From Vibrio maritimus (GTDB lineage Bacteria > Pseudomonadota > Gammaproteobacteria > Enterobacterales > Vibrionaceae): a DNA stretch of 64,000 nucleotides. The notes under the pieces were generated by a model. That model was not told where the DNA came from. It saw only the letters and a list, made by a program, of their open reading frames with translations, and made no database searches. The DNA lies in the NCBI GenBank assembly GCA_003263775.1, contig JYJJ01000065.1, positions 62,001 through 126,000 on the forward strand, written 5' to 3'. Made by a program: the position numbers and the translations under genes. Positions 1-8,793 of this stretch are shown piece after piece; positions within the stretch are counted from its first letter, which is position 1, and each line of letters begins with the position of its first letter.

Positions 1-73
1 ACTAAATCTAAAGAACACGGAGTCTAAAGCCTATATTAGGTTACTTGGGTATTTAGTTACGAAAAGGAAGTCA

Positions 74-652
74 ATGACAATAGTTACTCGCAGAACCATT
101 CTCGTCCCCTATACCGACTATCTAGAGTCGGACTTTCTGATGCTTAATGTGTGCGCGAAAAATCGTAAACACATGAATGGTCCTCATACCCTAGCCACTG
201 CGCGCCGATTGTTTCAAACCATATTGAGCGATTCAAAGTTCTATGCGATGGCTGCGCTGGATCTGCGTACGCGTGATTATATGGGGCATATTTTCATTGA
301 GCGCGGAGCGGAAGGTGAAGGAGAGATAGGCTATATCTTTGATAAGCAATACTGGAACAAAGGGATTGCAACAGAGGTATTAAGAGCGTTTATTCCCGAT
401 GCTGTTCATACATTAGGGCTTAAGAGGCTTGAAGCGAACGTCGACACTGACCACGCTTCTTCGATTCGATTGCTGAGTAAACTTGGGTTTGAGCAGTACG
501 GACAAGCGGAAGATGATCATGGTCCGTACTATCAGTTCCAATCTACATTCGGTGTGCCGGAAAGTGAAAATTCAGCACATGGAAGCCTTTCATCACCAGC
601 TTACCTTGATAATAGTCGTCACCAAGCGCTGAAAACTCAAACTCATAAATAG
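74..652 (+). CDS. GNAT family N-acetyltransferase (RimJ/RimL-like)
   Basis: Acetyl-CoA-dependent N-acetyltransferase; the acceptor is unknown, probably a protein N-terminus or small amine. The GNAT core is visible: a GHIFIERG strand near residue 73, then GEIGYIFDKQYWNKGIATEVLRAF-type acetyl-CoA loop (about residues 84-107) and the C-terminal ANVDTDHASSIRLLSKLGF signature. An AAAGGAAG ribosome site precedes ATG 74. The last ~35 residues after FQSTFG look unrelated to GNAT proteins and overlap the DUF3301 gene on the other strand by 110 bp, so the normal stop has probably been lost or a frameshift near 540 hides it. The fold is sure, the C-terminus is not. Confidence 0.8.
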   Translation: MTIVTRRTILVPYTDYLESDFLMLNVCAKNRKHMNGPHTLATARRLFQTILSDSKFYAMAALDLRTRDYMGHIFIERGAEGEGEIGYIFDKQYWNKGIATEVLRAFIPDAVHTLGLKRLEANVDTDHASSIRLLSKLGFEQYGQAEDDHGPYYQFQSTFGVPESENSAHGSLSSPAYLDNSRHQALKTQTHK

Positions 653-842
653 TATGCCAACCGAATCGGCCGTTGGCATCTCTTAGCCTATGAGCGCCAA
701 ACGAGACGCTCAACATTTGCAGATCTAACTCTTTACAGCGACGTGTCACCGCCGCCTTGGCAATCTCAGATTGACGCCGCTGCTGCCAAAATACAAAGCA
801 GAACATACTCAGCGCCAATATCATCAAAAGATTATCTATCAT
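543..842 (-). CDS. DUF3301 family membrane-anchored protein
   Basis: A 99-residue protein matching the Vibrionaceae DUF3301 pattern: one N-terminal transmembrane helix (MIDNLLMILALSMFCFVFW), a basic stretch, and a soluble domain with FSALGDDYYQG and a C-terminal FHFPAHRM ending. Function is unknown. It lies directly downstream of the DUF3549 gene on the same strand, with only 9 bp between them, so the two are likely cotranscribed. Its 3' end overlaps the acetyltransferase tail convergently. Confidence 0.8.
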   Translation of the reverse strand: MIDNLLMILALSMFCFVFWQQRRQSEIAKAAVTRRCKELDLQMLSVSFGAHRLRDANGRFGWHTIYEFEFSALGDDYYQGKLVMKGFHVLNFHFPAHRM

Positions 843-851
843 TTCACCTTC

Positions 852-1901
852 CTAGTGAGTTTTTCCTTGTGTCGCCGCTTGTTGCAGCGCGACCAGTGCG
901 CTAGCGAGCTCGGGTGATGGGCTAGAGTGCAGCAATGGCAGAAGCACCAAACGCAGGCTCGGCATCATCACCAGATCGGCAAATAACTGATTAAACAAAC
1001 CTTGGTTGCCCGTTTGAGCTAAACGTACCAAGAACTTCTCGGCTAAGGCTGGGGTAGTCAGAGGCTGCCATGCACGGCCTGCAATGGCTATCAGCACTTC
1101 TTGATGGCTCAAACGCGCACTAGCCAAAATTTCAGCCACCAAAGACTCTAGCTGCTCTGGTTTGCCACCCGATAGCGCGCGAGCATAAGCCGCTAACAAG
1201 AATAGATCCGGCTCATCGGACTCACATTCAAATTGAGCAAGTTCGCGCAAGCTTGTAGAGAGCTTTTCTGGCAACGCAACGTGCTCAAGTGCCCCAAGTA
1301 GGGCATAACGGGGCTCACTTGCAAGGTGACGCAAACTGGAGCGGATCAAGCGGCCATTCTCTTCTTGCCCAAGCCTTGCTGCCATATCCGTAATGCCTTG
1401 TAGTCCAACCGTTTGCCAGTTATCCCAGCCAAGGTCGCCGCGGAAGTATTCACGAGCATGCTGGTAATATTGGCTGGTGGTGAGATCGAGCTCTGCTCTC
1501 AATAGGCTATGGAAGACAGCCAACTTGTCGTCTGTTGGCTTAAACGTAAATGGGTTGTTGGACAGCTTTTGTTGCTGCTCTTCGTTCATCTCTTTTCCAA
1601 GACGCGTCCCCATTGCTTCAAGAACGTATTTTAGAAACTGGCCGACATCGCCTTGGCTTAGCAAACCACGCTCATCAAGCTGGAATTTAAGGAACCAAAT
1701 CCAAGGCTGTTTTTCTTCGTTCCAGTAGGCGATCGCAAACTGAGCCTGTCTTTGAATCGGATAAGGGTAAGGCTGGCTGGCGCGCTCAACGGCAGCAAAC
1801 TGGTCGTTATCAATCAGTTGTACGCGTCTTGAGATATCGTAGATATGATATTGGCAGCCACTGTTGACCAATAGATCCGTCAAAGTATGAATGGTTTCCA
1901 T
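852..1901 (-). CDS. DUF3549 family protein
   Basis: A soluble protein of about 349 residues, recognised as the gammaproteobacterial DUF3549 family of unknown function. I place the start at ATG 1901 (METIHTLTDLLVNSG), preceded by an AGGA ribosome site; an in-frame ATG at 1985 would add 28 residues that do not look like family sequence. The C-terminal half is helical and repeat-like (SLRELAQFECESDEPDLFLLAAYARALSGG type helices). It starts the DUF3549-DUF3301 pair and is divergent from yqcC. Confidence 0.8.
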   Translation of the reverse strand: METIHTLTDLLVNSGCQYHIYDISRRVQLIDNDQFAAVERASQPYPYPIQRQAQFAIAYWNEEKQPWIWFLKFQLDERGLLSQGDVGQFLKYVLEAMGTRLGKEMNEEQQQKLSNNPFTFKPTDDKLAVFHSLLRAELDLTTSQYYQHAREYFRGDLGWDNWQTVGLQGITDMAARLGQEENGRLIRSSLRHLASEPRYALLGALEHVALPEKLSTSLRELAQFECESDEPDLFLLAAYARALSGGKPEQLESLVAEILASARLSHQEVLIAIAGRAWQPLTTPALAEKFLVRLAQTGNQGLFNQLFADLVMMPSLRLVLLPLLHSSPSPELASALVALQQAATQGKTH

Positions 1902-2036
1902 GGAGGGGTTCCTAGTACGGTTTGGGTATAGAACAATAGATGGTATTCTATCGCCAATTTTCAAGTCATTGACGACCATTTTCAATAGCGATGATGCAAA
2001 GTCGTGAAATAGTTCGTCGCGCTACTAGATAGATCT

Positions 2037-2333
2037 ATGAAGTTATTACTTGTTGAGCTGAAACAGCAGCTTAAAAAACACGCACTTTGGCAGCAGCATG
2101 CCCCAGATGCTCAGGCATTGAGTAGCCAACAGCCGTTCGCAGTCGATACCCTTGAGCCTCAAGAGTGGTTGCAATGGATTTTTATTGCCCGAATGGAGTC
2201 TCTGATTGAGGCCGGCGGCGACACCCCAAAAGGGTTTGAAATCACGCCATACTTTGAAGAAGTGTGGAAGCTTCGCCCGGAGTTGGCCGAGGTGCTAACG
2301 GTGCTGAAACAAATAGACGAGGCCGCAAAATGA
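2037..2333 (+). CDS. yqcC: YqcC family protein
   Basis: A 98-residue protein of the YqcC (DUF446) family. It carries the typical pattern of an N-terminal LLVELKQQLKKHALWQ helix, central PFAVDTLEPQEWLQWIFIARM, and GFEITPYFEEVW near the end. Biochemical role is not established. Its stop overlaps the truC start (ATGA, 2330-2333), so the two are translationally coupled. This yqcC-truC pairing is standard in enterics and vibrios, and supports a link to tRNA modification by context only. Confidence 0.88.
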   Translation: MKLLLVELKQQLKKHALWQQHAPDAQALSSQQPFAVDTLEPQEWLQWIFIARMESLIEAGGDTPKGFEITPYFEEVWKLRPELAEVLTVLKQIDEAAK

Positions 2334-3052
2334 GCGAATCGACTGCTTTGCCAGAGGTGGAGCCACTAGAGATTGTCTATCGAGATGAGTACCTCATCGC
2401 GGTGAACAAGCCTGCGGGTATGTTGGTACACCGTTCATGGCTCGATAAAAACGAAACACGTTTTGTCATGCAAACTCTGCGCGACCAAATTGGTCAGCAT
2501 GTTTTCCCTTTACACCGCTTGGATAGACCGACATCGGGAGTGCTGTTGTTTGCGCTTTCCAGTGAGATAGCTGCAAAAGCGATGCCGATGTTTGCCGAGC
2601 ACAATATTGAGAAAACTTACCATGCAATCGTACGTGGCTGGATTGAGCAAGGTGATGTTTTAGATTATCCACTGAAAGTGGAACTCGACAAGATTGCCGA
2701 CAAGTTTGCCGATCAAGAAAAAGAGGCGCAGCCAGCAGTCACCGCATATGAGCCTTTGGCTAAGGTTGAAGTGCCTTACTCAACAGGACGTTTTCCAACC
2801 AGCCGCTACTGCCTAATGGAAATGAAGCCGAAGACGGGTCGCAAGCATCAGCTTCGTCGTCATATGCATCATTTGAGTCACCCCATTGTCGGTGACACGA
2901 CTCATGGTGATGGCCGACATAACCGCTTGTTTAGAGAGCATTACGATGCCCATCGTATGCTGTTGCACGCATCTTGTTTGGCGTTTAACCACCCAATAAC
3001 GGGCGAGCTGTTCGCATTCAAGCAGGGTTTGATCCAGTTTGGTTGGGACTGA
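2330..3052 (+). CDS. truC: tRNA pseudouridine(65) synthase TruC
   Basis: Isomerises uridine 65 in the T-stem of tRNAIle/tRNAAsp to pseudouridine. Length (240 residues from ATG 2330) and motifs fit the RluA/RsuA superfamily: IVYRDEYLIAVNKPAG at residues 15-30, the catalytic HRLDRPTSG motif with Asp65, and KTGRKHQLRRHMHHLSHPI in the C-terminal half. I choose ATG 2330, which overlaps the yqcC stop; an upstream in-frame ATG at 2264 lies inside yqcC and adds non-homologous sequence. Confidence 0.93.
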   Translation: MSESTALPEVEPLEIVYRDEYLIAVNKPAGMLVHRSWLDKNETRFVMQTLRDQIGQHVFPLHRLDRPTSGVLLFALSSEIAAKAMPMFAEHNIEKTYHAIVRGWIEQGDVLDYPLKVELDKIADKFADQEKEAQPAVTAYEPLAKVEVPYSTGRFPTSRYCLMEMKPKTGRKHQLRRHMHHLSHPIVGDTTHGDGRHNRLFREHYDAHRMLLHASCLAFNHPITGELFAFKQGLIQFGWD

Positions 3053-3183
3053 TAAGTGAATTTGGCTGGCAAGAGTGTGACGCATCCAAGATTACACCTA
3101 AATACGTTACTTTACGGGTCAAATAGTGGATTTCTTAATAGGTGAATTTTCGCTAAACTGTGGGCTAAACCATAGGAGGTGTT

Positions 3184-3633
3184 ATGCATTGTCCATTTTG
3201 TTCAGAAAATGACACAAAAGTTATCGATTCCAGACTGGTAGCCGATGGCCATCAGGTGCGTCGTCGTCGCCAATGTTTGGCGTGCAGTGAGCGTTTCACC
3301 ACCTTTGAAACCGCCGAACTGGTTATGCCAAAGGTGATTAAATCCAATGGTAATCGCGAGCCTTTCAACAAGGATAAGATGGTCGGTGGCATTCAGCGAG
3401 CGTTAGAAAAGCGTCCTGTGAGTGCAGACTCGATTGAACTTGCGATCAGTCATATTGAATCTCAGCTTCGCGCTACTGGCGAGCGTGAAGTCCCAAGCGA
3501 AATGATAGGAAACCTTGTCATGACTCAGCTGAAAGAGCTGGATAAGGTCGCCTATATTCGTTTCGCATCCGTTTACCGTAGTTTTGAAGATATTCGCGAG
3601 TTCGGTGAAGAAATCGCTCGCTTGGAAGACTAA
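3184..3633 (+). CDS. nrdR: Transcriptional repressor NrdR
   Basis: Zinc-ribbon/ATP-cone repressor of ribonucleotide reductase genes. At 149 residues it is full length. The N-terminal zinc ribbon uses Cys3, Cys6, Cys31 and Cys34 with the QVRRRRQC DNA-binding loop, followed by an ATP-cone domain from about residue 49 (VIKSNGNREPFNKDKM). A strong AGGAGG ribosome site lies 4 bp before ATG 3184. It heads the riboflavin block, as in most gammaproteobacteria; 35 bp separate it from ribD. Confidence 0.97.
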   Translation: MHCPFCSENDTKVIDSRLVADGHQVRRRRQCLACSERFTTFETAELVMPKVIKSNGNREPFNKDKMVGGIQRALEKRPVSADSIELAISHIESQLRATGEREVPSEMIGNLVMTQLKELDKVAYIRFASVYRSFEDIREFGEEIARLED

Positions 3634-3668
3634 CGGCTATCCCCAATTAGCGATAGGTATGGATTACT

Positions 3669-4778
3669 ATGAGTCAGTTTAGCGCTATTGACTATCAGAT
3701 GATGAGTTTAGCGATTGACCTTGCCAAGAAAGGCCGCTTCACCACTGCTCCAAACCCGAATGTCGGCTGCGTGATAACGCAAAATGATGTCATTGTGGGG
3801 CAGGGATACCATAAGAAAGCGGGAGAGCCGCACGCCGAAGTGCACGCAATGCGTATGGCGGGTGAACAAACTAAGGGTGCCACGGCGTATGTCACCTTAG
3901 AGCCATGTTCCCACTATGGGCGCACGCCACCCTGTGCCGAAGGGCTGATTAAAGCGGGCGTCGCTAAAGTCGTCTGTGCCATGTCCGATCCGAATCCACA
4001 AGTTGCTGGTCGTGGCTTTGCGATGCTTGAAGAGGCGGGTATTGAAGTGCAGGTTGGCATCTTGGAGCAAGATGCGCGAGCACTGAATCGCGGTTTTCTA
4101 AAGAAAATGGAAACCAATCGCCCCTTCGTTCAGCTTAAAATGGCAGCCAGTCTCGATGGGCAAACCGCACTTGGTAATGGTCAAAGCCAGTGGATCACAG
4201 GCGCTGAAGCGCGCCGCGATGTACAGGCCTACCGTGCTGAAGCGGGCGCTATTTTGTCTACTAGCCGCACCGTTATTGATGACAATGCCTCTCTCAATGT
4301 TCGCTGGAATGAATTGCCGAGCCAAGTTCACTCGGTGATTGACTCAACAGAACTTCGTCAGCCAACCCGAGTTATTTTAGACAGACAGAATCAGCTTAGC
4401 GCCGATCTAAAACTGTTCAGCACTGAAGGCACCATCATCCGAGTGGCGCATGAAGGTGGCGACCTTAATCTCCCAGCAGGTTCAAGTGAGCAGCTAGACC
4501 TTGCTCAAACACTAGATGCGCTGGCGGCAGAGCACCAAATTAATCATGTTTGGGTGGAAGCAGGCGCGACTCTGGCGGGCTCTATGATAGAGCAGCAGCT
4601 TGTCGATGAGCTTATTGTCTATTTAGCACCTAAGCTTATGGGGGCTGATGGCCGAGGACTGATCGGCGCGCTAGGGCTTGAGTCGATGCAACAGGTTATC
4701 GATCTCGACATTAAAGATATTCGTATGGTGGGTAGTGATATTCGAATCGTTGCCACGCCACAACTAATAAAGAAATAG
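3669..4778 (+). CDS. ribD: Bifunctional pyrimidine deaminase/reductase RibD
   Basis: Carries out the second and third steps of riboflavin synthesis: deamination of the pyrimidine made from GTP, then NADPH-dependent reduction of its ribose side chain. The N-terminal deaminase domain shows the zinc ligands His55 (HAEVHAM, Glu57 catalytic) and Cys80/Cys89 (CSHYGRTPPC). The reductase domain begins near residue 147 (PFVQLKMAASLDG). Total 369 residues is the usual length. It ends 3 bp before the ribE start. Confidence 0.97.
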   Translation: MSQFSAIDYQMMSLAIDLAKKGRFTTAPNPNVGCVITQNDVIVGQGYHKKAGEPHAEVHAMRMAGEQTKGATAYVTLEPCSHYGRTPPCAEGLIKAGVAKVVCAMSDPNPQVAGRGFAMLEEAGIEVQVGILEQDARALNRGFLKKMETNRPFVQLKMAASLDGQTALGNGQSQWITGAEARRDVQAYRAEAGAILSTSRTVIDDNASLNVRWNELPSQVHSVIDSTELRQPTRVILDRQNQLSADLKLFSTEGTIIRVAHEGGDLNLPAGSSEQLDLAQTLDALAAEHQINHVWVEAGATLAGSMIEQQLVDELIVYLAPKLMGADGRGLIGALGLESMQQVIDLDIKDIRMVGSDIRIVATPQLIKK

Positions 4779-4781
4779 AAG

Positions 4782-5435
4782 ATGTTTACAGGAATTATTG
4801 AAGCCGTTGGTACCCTAAAAGCGATCACGCCAAAAGGGGAAGACATCAGCGTCACCGTTGACGTAGGCAAACTGGACATGGGTGATGTAAAGCTCGGTGA
4901 TAGTATTGCGACCAATGGTGTGTGTCTAACTGTGGTCGCGTTCACTGACAGTAGTTATCAAGCGGATTTATCATTAGAGACGCTTAAGAAAACGGGCTTT
5001 GCCAATTACAGCGTGGGTGACAAGGTGAACCTTGAGAAAGCCATGTTACCGACCACGCGTTTCGGTGGCCATATTGTCTCTGGCCACGTCGATGGCGTGG
5101 GTGAGATTGTCGACAGACAGCAAGTCGGCCGTGCGGTTGAGTACTGGGTACAAATGCCATCGGAGATCACTAAGTATGTCGCCGAAAAAGGCTCGATTAC
5201 TGTCGACGGTATTAGCTTGACGGTGAACGATCTTCGAAAAAATGCGTTTAAGCTGACTATCGTGCCGCATACGTCAGAAGAGACGACCATCGACCAGTTC
5301 CAGGTTGGCCGAAAAGTAAACCTTGAAGTCGATGTGATGGCTCGTTACATGGAGCGATTGCTTCAAGCGCAGACGCATTCTGAGCCTGAGTCGAGACTGA
5401 CGATGGAATTCTTACAACAAAACGGTTTTGCTTAA
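4782..5435 (+). CDS. ribE: Riboflavin synthase alpha chain RibE
   Basis: Dismutates two lumazine molecules to riboflavin and the pyrimidine precursor. It starts with the invariant MFTGIIEAVG and consists of two lumazine-binding repeats; VCLTVV (first half) and SITVDGISLTVN (second half) are the paired motifs. At 217 residues it is full length. It follows ribD by 3 bp and so is tightly coupled to it; a 76-bp gap separates it from ribBX. The name ribC is also used for this gene in E. coli. Confidence 0.96.
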   Translation: MFTGIIEAVGTLKAITPKGEDISVTVDVGKLDMGDVKLGDSIATNGVCLTVVAFTDSSYQADLSLETLKKTGFANYSVGDKVNLEKAMLPTTRFGGHIVSGHVDGVGEIVDRQQVGRAVEYWVQMPSEITKYVAEKGSITVDGISLTVNDLRKNAFKLTIVPHTSEETTIDQFQVGRKVNLEVDVMARYMERLLQAQTHSEPESRLTMEFLQQNGFA

Positions 5436-5511
5436 TCTCGCGAATCTCATTTTCGAAAACCTAAGAGTCGCAAAACTCAGATAAAAACAAGCGCAATAAC
5501 AGGAACGTGAA

Positions 5512-6620
5512 ATGCCAATTAGTACGCCGCAAGAAATCATTGAAGATATCCGTTTAGGAAAAATGGTCATTCTGATGGATGACGAAGATCGTGAAAACGA
5601 AGGCGACCTTATCATGGCCGCTGAACATATTACTCCTGAAGCCATCAACTTTATGGCAACCCATGGTCGCGGTCTTATCTGCTTAACCATGACCAAAGAC
5701 CGCTGTGAAACGCTGGGTCTGCCACCGATGGTGCAAGACAATAACGCGCAATACACCACAAACTTTACCGTGTCGATTGAAGCGGCTGAAGGCGTGACTA
5801 CCGGTATTTCTGCGGCTGACCGTGCGCGCACTGTGCAAGCGGCTGTGGCGAAAGATGCCAAAGCGGCCGATCTTGTTCAGCAGGGCACATCTTCCCACTT
5901 GCTGCTCAAGATGGTGGTGTACTGACTCGCGCAGGTCACACGGAAGCGGGCTGTGATTTAGCAAAACTGGCGGGTCTTGAGCCAGCGTCGGTGATTGTTG
6001 AGATCTTAAATGACGACGGCACCATGGCTCGTCGCCCAGACCTTGAAGTGTTTGCTGAAAAACATGACATCAAACTAGGTACGATTGCTGACCTTATCGA
6101 GTACCGTAACAACAACGAAACAACGATTGAGCGTGTGGCTGCGTGTCATCTGCCAACTGAGTTTGGTGAGTTTGAACTGGTCACTTACCGCGATACCATC
6201 GATAACCAAATCCACTACGCTATGTGCGCTGGTGACTTGACGGCCAACACACCGCTGGTGCGTGTTCACTTGCAAGACACGTTCACTGATATTCTGCGCT
6301 CAAATCGTAACTCAGATCGCAGCTGGACTCTGGACAAAGCGATGAAGCGCATTGGCGATGAAGGTGGTGTGCTTGTGATTCTTGGTAATGAAGAGAGCAC
6401 AGACTTCTTGATTCACAAGATGAAAATGTTCGAACAGCAAGACAGCGGCACGGCGCCAACTATGGCGAAAAAGCAGGGCACATCACGCCGCGTAGGTGTG
6501 GGCTCGCAAATTCTAGCTGACCTTGGCGTGCATGAAATGAAATTGCTGTCATCAGCAGACAAAAAATACCATGCCCTCGGTGGTTTTGGTTTGACGGTCA
6601 CGGAATACGTCACAGAGTAA
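5512..6620 (+). CDS. ribBA: 3,4-dihydroxy-2-butanone-4-phosphate synthase with degenerate GTP cyclohydrolase II-like domain (RibBA/RibBX), frameshifted
   Basis: Makes the four-carbon riboflavin precursor from ribulose 5-phosphate. The DHBP synthase domain shows DDEDRENEGDLIMAAE (residues 23-38) and the THGRGLICLTM segment. One base is missing near 5880: CAG-CAGGGCAC should read CAG-CCAGGGCAC, after which the frame resumes as a perfect family match through 6620. With the base restored the product is 369 residues, the usual length. The C-terminal domain resembles GTP cyclohydrolase II but lacks the zinc cysteines (no RCDCG motif; the region reads VRVHLQDTFTD), so it is the RibBX type without cyclohydrolase activity. 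The shift is probably a sequencing error, since the flanking frames are uneroded. Confidence 0.92.
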
Positions 6621-6628
6621 CCTATCAA

Positions 6629-6660
6629 CCTTTGCTTCTGATAAGCAAAGGCTTTTTGTT
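6629..6660 (+). terminator. Rho-independent terminator after ribBX
   Basis: A perfect 9-bp stem (CCTTTGCTT / AAGCAAAGG) with a 5-nt loop is followed by CTTTTTGTT, 9 bases after the ribBX stop. It separates nrdR-ribDE-ribBX from ribH-nusB. Confidence 0.85.
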
Positions 6661-6794
6661 ATCAAGACTGCGCCCTACTTTTGGACACCTTGCTAAAGCC
6701 TTGTCTGGACGAAGTTAGCGGTAGATATTAATAAATGACTTGTGCTAGAATCCGTCGATTCTCGCGAGATGAACATAGTTTATAAGGAAAGCAT

Positions 6795-7265
6795 ATGAAA
6801 GTTATCGAGGGTGGCTTCCCAGCACCGAACGCAAAGATTGCTATTGTAATTGCACGATTCAATAGTTTTATCAATGAAAGCCTACTATCGGGTGCTATCG
6901 ATACTTTGAAACGTCACGGTCAAGTGAGCGAAGACAACATCACGGTTGTACGCTGCCCAGGTGCAGTTGAACTACCACTTGTTGCTCAACGTGTTGCGAA
7001 AACAGGCAAGTTTGATGCAATCGTATCGCTAGGTACAGTCATTCGTGGCGGTACACCACATTTCGACTATGTTTGTAGTGAGTGTAATAAAGGTCTTGCA
7101 CAAGTGTCTCTGGAATATAGCCTACCAGTAGCCTTTGGTGTATTGACTGTTGATACCATCGATCAAGCTATCGAGCGTGCAGGAACCAAGGCTGGTAATA
7201 AAGGTGCAGAGGCTGCACTAAGCGCGCTTGAAATGATCAACGTTCTTTCTGAAATCGATTCCTAA
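6795..7265 (+). CDS. ribH: 6,7-dimethyl-8-ribityllumazine synthase
   Basis: Condenses the pyrimidine and the RibB product to form lumazine, the substrate of RibE. At 156 residues it is full length, starting MKVIEGGFPAPNAK, with ARFNSFINESLLSGA near residue 22, CPGAVELPLVAQ, and the catalytic-loop GTVIRGGTPHFDYV near residues 80-93. An AAGGAAAG ribosome site precedes ATG 6795. The 134-bp leader after the terminator must hold its own promoter; TAGAAT at 6746 is a possible -10, but I see no convincing -35. Confidence 0.96.
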   Translation: MKVIEGGFPAPNAKIAIVIARFNSFINESLLSGAIDTLKRHGQVSEDNITVVRCPGAVELPLVAQRVAKTGKFDAIVSLGTVIRGGTPHFDYVCSECNKGLAQVSLEYSLPVAFGVLTVDTIDQAIERAGTKAGNKGAEAALSALEMINVLSEIDS

Positions 7266-7275
7266 TGGGGCCAGT

Positions 7276-7731
7276 GTGAAACCAGCCGCACGTCGTAATG
7301 CACGTCAATTTGCTCTGCAAGCAATTTATTCTTGGCAAATTACTAAAGAAAATGTTGCCACTGTTGAAGAACAGTTCTTATCAGGTGGTAAGTATGATGA
7401 AGAAGAACATCATGCTGCTGAGCCTGCGTTGACTGCGCCAGAGACTGACGTTGTATATTTCCGTGACCTACTCACGGGTGTCGCGTTGAATCACACGGAG
7501 CTAGACAGCAAGCTACGTCCATTTGTTTCTCGCCCAATGCAAGATCTAGACATGATGGAACTTGCGCTACTTCGCCTAGCGATGTATGAGATGACAAGCC
7601 GTGAAGACGTACCTTACAAAGTGGTTATTAACGAAGCGATCGAACTTGCAAAAGTATTCGCTGCAGAAGACAGCCACAAGTTTGTTAACGGTGTACTAGA
7701 TAAAGCAGCACCGCACGTTCGCAAGAAGTAA
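7276..7731 (+). CDS. nusB: Transcription antitermination factor NusB
   Basis: Binds boxA with NusE/S10 and promotes antitermination on rRNA operons. The 151-residue sequence has the expected PAARRNARQFALQAIYSWQ N-terminus and the C-terminal VPYKVVINEAIELAKVF ... KFVNGVLDKAA signature. The start is GTG 7276, 10 bp after the ribH stop, with a GGGGCCA region upstream; ATG is not available in the right place. The ribH-nusB pair is conserved across proteobacteria. Confidence 0.96.
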   Translation: MKPAARRNARQFALQAIYSWQITKENVATVEEQFLSGGKYDEEEHHAAEPALTAPETDVVYFRDLLTGVALNHTELDSKLRPFVSRPMQDLDMMELALLRLAMYEMTSREDVPYKVVINEAIELAKVFAAEDSHKFVNGVLDKAAPHVRKK

Positions 7732-7753
7732 CAAACAACGTTTGTCTATTCGT

Positions 7754-7786
7754 AAAAAGGTCAGCAATTTGCTGGCCTTTTTTATA
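7754..7786 (+). terminator. Rho-independent terminator after nusB
   Basis: AAAAAGGTCAGCAA / TTGCTGGCCTTTTTT forms a stem of about 13 bp with a short loop (one G-T pair) and ends in six T residues, 23 bp downstream of the nusB stop. Confidence 0.85.
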
Positions 7787-7821
7787 TACTCTCTTCACCT
7801 TTTCGTTGCCAAGTCGACAAG

Positions 7822-8793
7822 ATGTCTGGTGAATTTAGTTTAATCGATAAGTACTTTGCTCATAAGCAGCAAAACCGCAAAGATGTGATTCTCGCTCAAG
7901 GAGACGACTGTGCGATTGTCGCCCCTCCAGCAGGCACTCACATTGCTATTAGTACCGACACCTTAGTGGCGGGTACTCACTTTCTCGCCGACGCCAATCC
8001 AGCGCAAATTGCTCACAAAGCCCTCGCGTCAAACATCAGTGATCTCGTGGCCATGGGCGCTTCCCCCGCTTGGGTTTCTATGGGTATTTCGCTACCTGAA
8101 ATCAATACGGCGTGGTTAGAGCGTTTCTCTAATGCGTTTTTCAAGCTTGCCGATTATTACGGTATTCAACTGATTGGTGGCGACACCACTAAAGGCCCTC
8201 TTACTATTACTCTCACTGTTCAAGGTACGTTGCCAGAAGGCAAAGCGCTGACACGCCATGGTGCGCAGTCAGGAGATTGGGTCTATGTCACAGGTCTTCT
8301 TGGTGATGCCAAAGCTGGACTTGATGTGATTTTAGAAAACAACATCAGCGCCGATACCAGCCTTAACCAAGAATTGCAGCGTCGTCACTTTGAAGCCACG
8401 CCGCGTGTACTTGCAGGTATAGCGTTGCGAGATATCGCCTCAGCGGCTATCGATATTTCTGATGGGCTGGTGGCCGATTTAGGGCACATTCTAAAACGCT
8501 CTAAGCTTGGCGCAAGGCTTAATGTTGCTGCGCTTCCTGTATCTAAAGAGTTACTTCAGTTCGTTGGTAGCAGCGCCCGTGCTCAGCAATATGCATTGAC
8601 CAGTGGTGAAGAGTACGAACTATGCTTTACGGTACCAGAGGCCAATCGCGGTCAACTTGAAGTGGCGTTAAGTAACACGCCGTTTACCTGTATTGGACAA
8701 CTGACCGGCACCGAATATTTAGAGCTTCACAACGACGATGCGCCAGTGGACTGGCAACTCGACGGTTTTGACCATTTTAAGGGAAATCAATGA
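7822..8793 (+). CDS. thiL: Thiamine-monophosphate kinase ThiL
   Basis: ATP-dependent last step of thiamine diphosphate synthesis (ThMP to ThDP). PurM-like fold with the metal/ATP motifs QGDDCAIV (near residue 26), STDTLVAGTHF, the NISDLVAMGA helix, and IQLIGGDTTKG. DISDGLVADLGHIL lies in the second domain. At 323 residues it is full length. The ATG at 7822 follows the nusB terminator by 35 bp; the stop overlaps pgpA by 4 bp (ATGA), so the two are coupled. Confidence 0.96.
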   Translation: MSGEFSLIDKYFAHKQQNRKDVILAQGDDCAIVAPPAGTHIAISTDTLVAGTHFLADANPAQIAHKALASNISDLVAMGASPAWVSMGISLPEINTAWLERFSNAFFKLADYYGIQLIGGDTTKGPLTITLTVQGTLPEGKALTRHGAQSGDWVYVTGLLGDAKAGLDVILENNISADTSLNQELQRRHFEATPRVLAGIALRDIASAAIDISDGLVADLGHILKRSKLGARLNVAALPVSKELLQFVGSSARAQQYALTSGEEYELCFTVPEANRGQLEVALSNTPFTCIGQLTGTEYLELHNDDAPVDWQLDGFDHFKGNQ

